NCBI GenBank assembly: GCA_002418205.1
Contig: DIDP01000027.1
Location: 1-64,000 of the forward strand
DNA length: 64,000 nucleotides
Direction: 5' to 3'
From: Anaerolineales bacterium UBA5797
Lineage (GTDB): Bacteria > Chloroflexota > Anaerolineae > Anaerolineales > Villigracilaceae
The position numbers and the translations under genes are program-made. Positions 59,669 through 64,000 of this stretch are shown here, in pieces (position 1 is the stretch's first letter; each line of letters starts with the position of its first letter). The notes under the pieces were generated by a model. That model saw only the letters and a list, made by a program, of their open reading frames with translations. It ran no database searches and had not been told where the DNA came from.

Positions 59669-61726
59669 TTACGGCAGATTGAACGTCTTGACCAGGAAGA
59701 CTGCCATCTGGGCGCGGGTCACTGACGTATCGGGACAGTAGTTGCTGCCCCCACAACCGCCGGTGATGCCCTCGGCAGCCAACTGCTCGATCCACTTATC
59801 CGCCCAATACCCGACCGGCACATCCGTGAATACCCCGGTGGCGGCGGGAGGCAAGTAAGCCACACCGTGCTTGGACTTCAGAAGGAAGACCGCCATCTGG
59901 GCACGCGTGACCGGGCTGTCGGGACAGAAGTTGCCGCTGCCACAGCCGCCCGTGACTCCTTCGGCGGCGAGTTGTTTGATCCAGGGCGCCGCCCAGTAGG
60001 AGGTGGGGACGTCGGCGAAGCCGGTGGTGCCTCCCACAGCCGGTGGAGAGTAGCTCGAACCATGGATGCCCTTGAGCAGGAAGACTGCCATCTGGGCGCG
60101 GGTGACGGTGCTATCGGGGCAGTAGTTCAATGGGTTAGTGGTACAACCGCCGGTGACGCCGGAATTGTATAAACGCTCAATGTAATTCCATGCCCAATAG
60201 GTTGTAGGTACATCAGCAAATGTGCCTGTAAAAATATTATTCTCGAGCTTGGAAATAAAAACATCGGAGACTCCGGCGCTGGTCAGGTTGAAGCTACCTG
60301 CACTCGGATCAAAGTCAGCAACATCAGTAAAATACCCTGTTGTGTAAACATTACCGCTTGGGTCCAGGGCGATTCCTGCGCTCACATCGATGTCTATGCC
60401 TCCCATGCTTTTTGCCCAAACCAGGGCGCCAGCGCTATTTAACCTGGAGACGAAGATGTCATGCAATCCGACACTGTTCAGGTTGGCTGTGCCTGCACCA
60501 GGGTCAAAGTCTGCGGTGAGAGAAAAACTGCCTGTTGTATAGATATTGTCGTTTGAGTCTATGACAATGCTGTTGCCATCATCACTGCCCGTGCCGCCCA
60601 TGGTTTTCACCCAGCCAAAGTTGCCGTTATTGTCCAGTTTGGAAACAAAGATGTCATAACCTCCAGCGGGAGTGACGTTTACTGTTCCCACACCAGGATC
60701 AAAGTCGGCAGTGTCACGAAAACTCCCTGTTGTGAATACATTCCCGCTCGAATCCAGGGCGATGCCAACACCAAAATCATTGCTTATACTGCCCATCCTC
60801 TTTGCCCAGATGAACGTGCCAAGGTTGTTCAATTTTAAGACGTAGATGTCTTGCATCCCGGCGCTGGTCAGGTTGGCTGTACCTGCACCCGGATCAAAAT
60901 CAGCGGTGCTATTAAAGTTTCCCGTAATGTAAACATTGTTGTTCGAGTCCAGAGCGAGATCAAAACCATAATCACCGCTTCCACCGCCCATTCCCTTTGC
61001 CCATACAAAGTTGCCGCTGCCATCCAACTTCAGGGCAAAGATATCATAACTTCCCGCACTGCTCAGGTTGAATGTGCCCGCATTGGGATTAAAATCAACA
61101 GTGCCATTAAAGGACCCGGTCATGTAAATATTTCCATTCGGATCCAGGACGATGCCTTTGCCGCTATCATAGCCCGTCCCGCCCACACGCTTTGCCCAGA
61201 TGAAATTTCCGTCGCTGTCCAGCTTCGAAATGAAGACATCATAGGCCCCCAGGCTGGTCAGGTTGGCAACCCCAGGGCCGGGATCAAAGTCAACTGTGTC
61301 GCCAAAGTACCCTATTGTATAAACGTTGCCAATTGAGTCTACGGCGATATTATCACCGCCATCGTAGTCAAACCCGCCCATACTCTTCGCCCAAATGAAG
61401 TTGCCGCTGCTGTCATATTTGGCAATGAAACTGTCTTCAAGCCCAACAGGGGTCAGGTTGGATACGCCCGCACCGGGGTCAAAGTCTACAGTGCTGTCAA
61501 AGTACCCGGTGATGTAAAGGTTGCCACCAGAATCCACGGTGATGTTATTGGCCTGATCATAGCCCACCCCGCCAATGCGCTTTGCAAAAACAAAGTCCCC
61601 GTTGGCAAAAAGCGGGCTGGCAGGCGATTCAGCCTGCACAGAGGAGGTCGGTATGGCACTGCAAAGCAGAGCCAGCAATGTGAAGCATGCAAAAATATTG
61701 GCGATCGATTTGGAACGGGTTTTCAT
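59669..61726 (-). CDS. secreted SBBP-repeat protein with C-terminal SLH triplet
   Basis: 685 residues, AAAGGAT before the ATG. Signal peptide (NIFACFTLLALLCSAIPTSSVQA). Seven SBBP-like repeats of about 66 residues: FVFAKRIGGVGYDQANNIT, GNLYITGYFDSTVDFDPGAG, FIAKYDSSGNFIWAKSMGG. These form a beta-propeller. The C-terminus has three SLH motifs (YWAWNYIERLYNSGVTGGC, YWAAPWIKQLAAEGVTGGC, YWADKWIEQLAAEGITGGC) separated by VTRAQMAVFLLK. It is the first of the four SLH genes in transcription order. A structured leader precedes it. Confidence 0.93.
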   Translation of the reverse strand: MKTRSKSIANIFACFTLLALLCSAIPTSSVQAESPASPLFANGDFVFAKRIGGVGYDQANNITVDSGGNLYITGYFDSTVDFDPGAGVSNLTPVGLEDSFIAKYDSSGNFIWAKSMGGFDYDGGDNIAVDSIGNVYTIGYFGDTVDFDPGPGVANLTSLGAYDVFISKLDSDGNFIWAKRVGGTGYDSGKGIVLDPNGNIYMTGSFNGTVDFNPNAGTFNLSSAGSYDIFALKLDGSGNFVWAKGMGGGSGDYGFDLALDSNNNVYITGNFNSTADFDPGAGTANLTSAGMQDIYVLKLNNLGTFIWAKRMGSISNDFGVGIALDSSGNVFTTGSFRDTADFDPGVGTVNVTPAGGYDIFVSKLDNNGNFGWVKTMGGTGSDDGNSIVIDSNDNIYTTGSFSLTADFDPGAGTANLNSVGLHDIFVSRLNSAGALVWAKSMGGIDIDVSAGIALDPSGNVYTTGYFTDVADFDPSAGSFNLTSAGVSDVFISKLENNIFTGTFADVPTTYWAWNYIERLYNSGVTGGCTTNPLNYCPDSTVTRAQMAVFLLKGIHGSSYSPPAVGGTTGFADVPTSYWAAPWIKQLAAEGVTGGCGSGNFCPDSPVTRAQMAVFLLKSKHGVAYLPPAATGVFTDVPVGYWADKWIEQLAAEGITGGCGGSNYCPDTSVTRAQMAVFLVKTFNLP

Positions 61727-61756
61727 GATGCATTTATCCTTTCTATATTTACGACC

Positions 61757-61825
61757 TGTCCGAAAATTATGCTCAAGGCGGCATCCTCGCCGTCGAGGAC
61801 TGCGACGGGGGCAATTTATCGGACA
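61757..61825 (-). promoter_or_regulatory. branched stem-loop in leader of SBBP SLH gene
   Basis: Outer stem TGTCCGA-AAATT/AATTT-A-TCGGACA (12 pairs, one bulge) encloses two hairpins GGCG/CGCC and GTCG/CGAC whose loops hold TCCT and AGGA, which could kiss, or form an alternative TCCTCG/CGAGGA stem. It ends 31 bases before the ATG. No known riboswitch class was recognised. Confidence 0.5.
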
Positions 61826-62059
61826 AGCACTTGGTCATCAATATACAGAACTCCTTGTTGAATTTGTTGATATTTGTTGCGTATTTTATTGAATGGGTCC
61901 AGGAGTGTTCACCCCGCCTGTCATATTTATGTAGAAACTCACCTTATGCAGAACGTCTCAACACTTGCGCCGTAAGCCAGTGCGGTGGGGTTCTCGTAAC
62001 CCAGACTCGTTTTCCGCCCAAAAAGTTAACCCCGGGACAGGATTACAGATGAGTTGATG

Positions 62060-62071
62060 TAAAATCTACAT
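62060..62071 (+). promoter_or_regulatory. -10-like box before ATG of STAND regulator
   Basis: TAAAAT at 62060-62065 is six bases before the ATG at 62072; no ribosome binding site is present. Confidence 0.4.
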
Positions 62072-64000
62072 ATGCCTACAAGAGAATCAGGCATCTCCCC
62101 GAATGACTTTCAGACGCTTGGCGAACTGATATGCTTCCTGCGCGAGCGCATCCACCTCACACAACGCGATCTCGCTGCAAGGGTGAGTTATCACCATAGC
62201 TACATCAGCCGCCTTGAAAAGAATCAACACGGCCCCTCTGTATCCACCCTGATGGGACGGTTTGTCCCCGCTCTCGAGATACAAGGTGAAGCCAAATGGG
62301 TGGAAAGAATCGTGGAGCTTGCGACCAAGGAACGGGAGAAGTCATCTGGTTTGGCAGACGACGACCTGAAAAGCGTCGTCCCGCAGATAAAAATTTATCA
62401 ACCGCCTCCCAGCCTCACGTCCCTGTTGGGACGCGAAAGAGAGTCCAGAGAGATCATCGAAATTCTGAACAGGGAACAGGTCCGCATCCTTACGATTGTC
62501 GGTCCGCCGGGAGTGGGAAAAACCCGCCTTTCCCTCCATGTGGCAGACCAACTTGCAGGGCAATTTACAAACGGTGCGGTCTTCGTGAACCTGACATCCA
62601 CCCCCCATTTTGTAATGGTGCTTTCATCTTTGGCAGAAGCGTTGGGCGTGCAGGATACATCTGAGGCGCCCCTGCAAGTTGCACTTGAGACCTACCTCAA
62701 GGAAAAGCATCTATTGATCGTATTTGACAATTTCGAGCAGGTGCTTCCTGCTGTACCAGCCTTGCTTGGTCTTCTTCGCCGGGCGCCGAGAATCAAGATG
62801 CTCATCACAAGCCGGGAGGCGTTACGCGCCTCGGGTGAGTATGAATTTTCTCTTATGCCGCTTCCCCTGCCAGCAGCGGAAAAACTGACGAAAAAGGATT
62901 TGGATGATTCCCCGGCCATACAACTTTTTGTGCAAAGAGCCAACGCTGTAGATCCCACTTTTCAGCTTACGGATGAAAACGCGTCGCGCGTCGCCGAAAT
63001 CTGCCGCCGTTTGGACGGGCTTCCGCTGGCGATCGAACTTGCCGCCTCACGCATCCAAACCTTTAGCCTGAACGCCATGCTTGCACAGTTCGAGAGACGC
63101 TTTGCCTGGCTCACTCGCGGTCGCAGTGACACACCGGAATGGCGGCAGACATTATCTGGTGCCATCGCATGGAGCTACCAGCTTCTTTCAGAACCGGAGC
63201 GTGTATTGTTTCACCGCCTGTCCGTTTTTGAAGGCGCCTGGAATTTGGAAGCAGTGGAAAACATATGCAGTGACGATACGACCTGCCCGCGCTCCGAAAT
63301 TTTGAACCTGCTCCTTCGCCTCGCCGACCGTTCGCTTGTGGTGGCTGAGCCCGGCGAATGGGAGACACGTTATCGCTTCCTTGTTACCATCCGGCATTTC
63401 GCGCTGGATAAATTCTCGCAGACAGATGAATACAAGATCATGCGAAGCCGGCATCTGGATCATTTCTCCCAATGGGCGGAACAGACCAGACTCACTATGA
63501 ACAAATTGTCACCAGTTGAGCTCCGGCATATGGTTGATGCGGAACATGGCAATATCCGCGCCGCGCTGGAATGGTCGCTGGAGAATGACTCGGAGCTCGT
63601 GAACGGCTTAAGGTTGACCATCGCCATCTGCACCGTCTGGTTAAAACTAAGCCATTTCAAACAGGCCGTGGGATGGGTGGATACCTTCCTGCCCCATACG
63701 GCAGACAATGGTTACAAGCATGACCGTGCAAGGCTGCTTTACCTGAAATGCGCATTATCCTATTGGCGTGACAACCACAGCCTCGCCATCGAAACCGGAA
63801 GGCAGGCTGAAAAGCTGGCACGCGAACTATCCGACAAAATGCTGTTGGCAGATGTACTCTATTATCTGGGTGGTTGTGCCTACCGGGAGCTGAATGAATG
63901 GGATGAGGCATATTCCTGCCTGGAGGAAAGCATTGCATTATGCCGCGAAACCCAGCACACATCCCGATTGAACATTGCGCTTACCGATCTTGGATCCGTA
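62072..64000 (+). CDS. HTH - STAND NTPase - TPR-type regulator, partial (cut by right edge)
   Basis: 643 codons present, C-terminus missing. Residues 15-70 form an HTH_XRE domain (LGELICFLRERIHLTQRDLAARVSYHHSYISRLEKNQ). An NB-ARC-like NTPase follows: Walker A TIVGPPGVGKTRLS near 145, LLIVFDNFEQVLPAVP (Walker B), ITSREALR (sensor), and LDGLPLAIELAASRI (GLPL). A helical region after about 400 and TPR-like helices (HSLAIETGRQAEKLARELS, DEAYSCLEESIALCRET) end the visible part. This is the LuxR/AfsR-like STAND architecture with an N-terminal HTH; it likely senses a ligand and regulates transcription. It is divergent from the SLH genes. Confidence 0.9.
   Translation, partial: MPTRESGISPNDFQTLGELICFLRERIHLTQRDLAARVSYHHSYISRLEKNQHGPSVSTLMGRFVPALEIQGEAKWVERIVELATKEREKSSGLADDDLKSVVPQIKIYQPPPSLTSLLGRERESREIIEILNREQVRILTIVGPPGVGKTRLSLHVADQLAGQFTNGAVFVNLTSTPHFVMVLSSLAEALGVQDTSEAPLQVALETYLKEKHLLIVFDNFEQVLPAVPALLGLLRRAPRIKMLITSREALRASGEYEFSLMPLPLPAAEKLTKKDLDDSPAIQLFVQRANAVDPTFQLTDENASRVAEICRRLDGLPLAIELAASRIQTFSLNAMLAQFERRFAWLTRGRSDTPEWRQTLSGAIAWSYQLLSEPERVLFHRLSVFEGAWNLEAVENICSDDTTCPRSEILNLLLRLADRSLVVAEPGEWETRYRFLVTIRHFALDKFSQTDEYKIMRSRHLDHFSQWAEQTRLTMNKLSPVELRHMVDAEHGNIRAALEWSLENDSELVNGLRLTIAICTVWLKLSHFKQAVGWVDTFLPHTADNGYKHDRARLLYLKCALSYWRDNHSLAIETGRQAEKLARELSDKMLLADVLYYLGGCAYRELNEWDEAYSCLEESIALCRETQHTSRLNIALTDLGSV

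Larger units (their letters stand above)
61727..62071. other. divergent intergenic region
   Basis: 345 bases without a gene. It holds, for the minus-strand SLH gene, a structured element (61757-61825), a TATATT -10 candidate (61845-61840) and direct repeats TTGTTGA with a 10-base period (61853-61880); for the plus-strand regulator a TAAAAT box just before its ATG. The rest holds nothing recognisable. Confidence 0.6.

Noticed and set aside
61757..61825. cyclic-di-GMP or another known riboswitch
   Set aside because: None of the conserved loop or core motifs of the classes I could recall is present; kept only as an unclassified structured leader.

Overview
The window reads as a chromosomal piece (not phage or plasmid) of a bacterium of the phylum Chloroflexota, most likely class Anaerolineae. 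This is inference from gene content: mid-50s GC, many SLH-domain S-layer-like proteins with C-terminal SLH triplets, a sortase, no outer-membrane or LPS genes, lipoprotein-type membrane fusion proteins, a CASTOR/POLLUX-type ion channel and a T-box-controlled thrS. There is no rRNA, CRISPR array or recognisable insertion sequence. One tRNA (Val, GAC) is present. Both ends cut through genes.

Layout. 1-0.5 kb: edge of a macro-domain gene. 0.5-4.5 kb: translation block on the minus strand, tRNA-Val, T-box leader, thrS, then infC-rpmI-rplT. infC starts with the rare codon AUC, and a 23-codon threonine-rich reading frame sits between the T-box terminator and thrS. 4.5-9.8 kb: PP2C-type phosphatase, sortase, class V aminotransferase, a MazEF-like toxin-antitoxin pair with promoter and operator visible, and an rRNA uracil methyltransferase. 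9.8-23 kb: ECF sigma/anti-sigma/membrane protein operon, ion channel, UPF0173 hydrolase, small membrane proteins, a Ser/Thr kinase, an alpha-toroid protein, an ABC-F ATPase carrying a palindromic element inside its coding sequence, a CHK-like kinase and proC. 23-27.6 kb: ATP-grasp enzyme, a 400-base AT-rich gap, SIS sugar isomerase, acetyltransferase, GH4 glycosidase. 27.7-35.4 kb: an eight-gene operon led by a TetR regulator with a perfect promoter and operator (SDR, alpha/beta hydrolase, two permeases, ATPase, two fusion proteins). 35.4-45.5 kb: membrane protein, secreted nuclease, glyoxylate reductase and glycerate kinase back to back, and a sugar ABC importer. 45.5-51.4 kb: four glycan-assembly genes. 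51.5-61.7 kb: four consecutive secreted repeat proteins (beta-helix, 58-residue repeats, ELWxxDGT repeats, SBBP repeats), each ending in three SLH motifs. 62-64 kb: a STAND-type HTH/NTPase regulator running off the right edge.

How it fits together. The surface block is the most distinctive part: glycan synthesis genes lie directly next to four SLH proteins that share nearly the same anchor but display unrelated repeat domains, and three of the four genes have stem-loops just upstream of the start codon. Several genes elsewhere show a -10 box 6-9 bases before the start codon and no ribosome binding site, which suggests frequent leaderless transcripts. Central metabolism pieces (glyoxylate reductase, glycerate kinase, serine/alanine-glyoxylate-type aminotransferase) would link glyoxylate, glycerate and amino acids. 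All functions are assigned by reading motifs in the translations; no database search was run.
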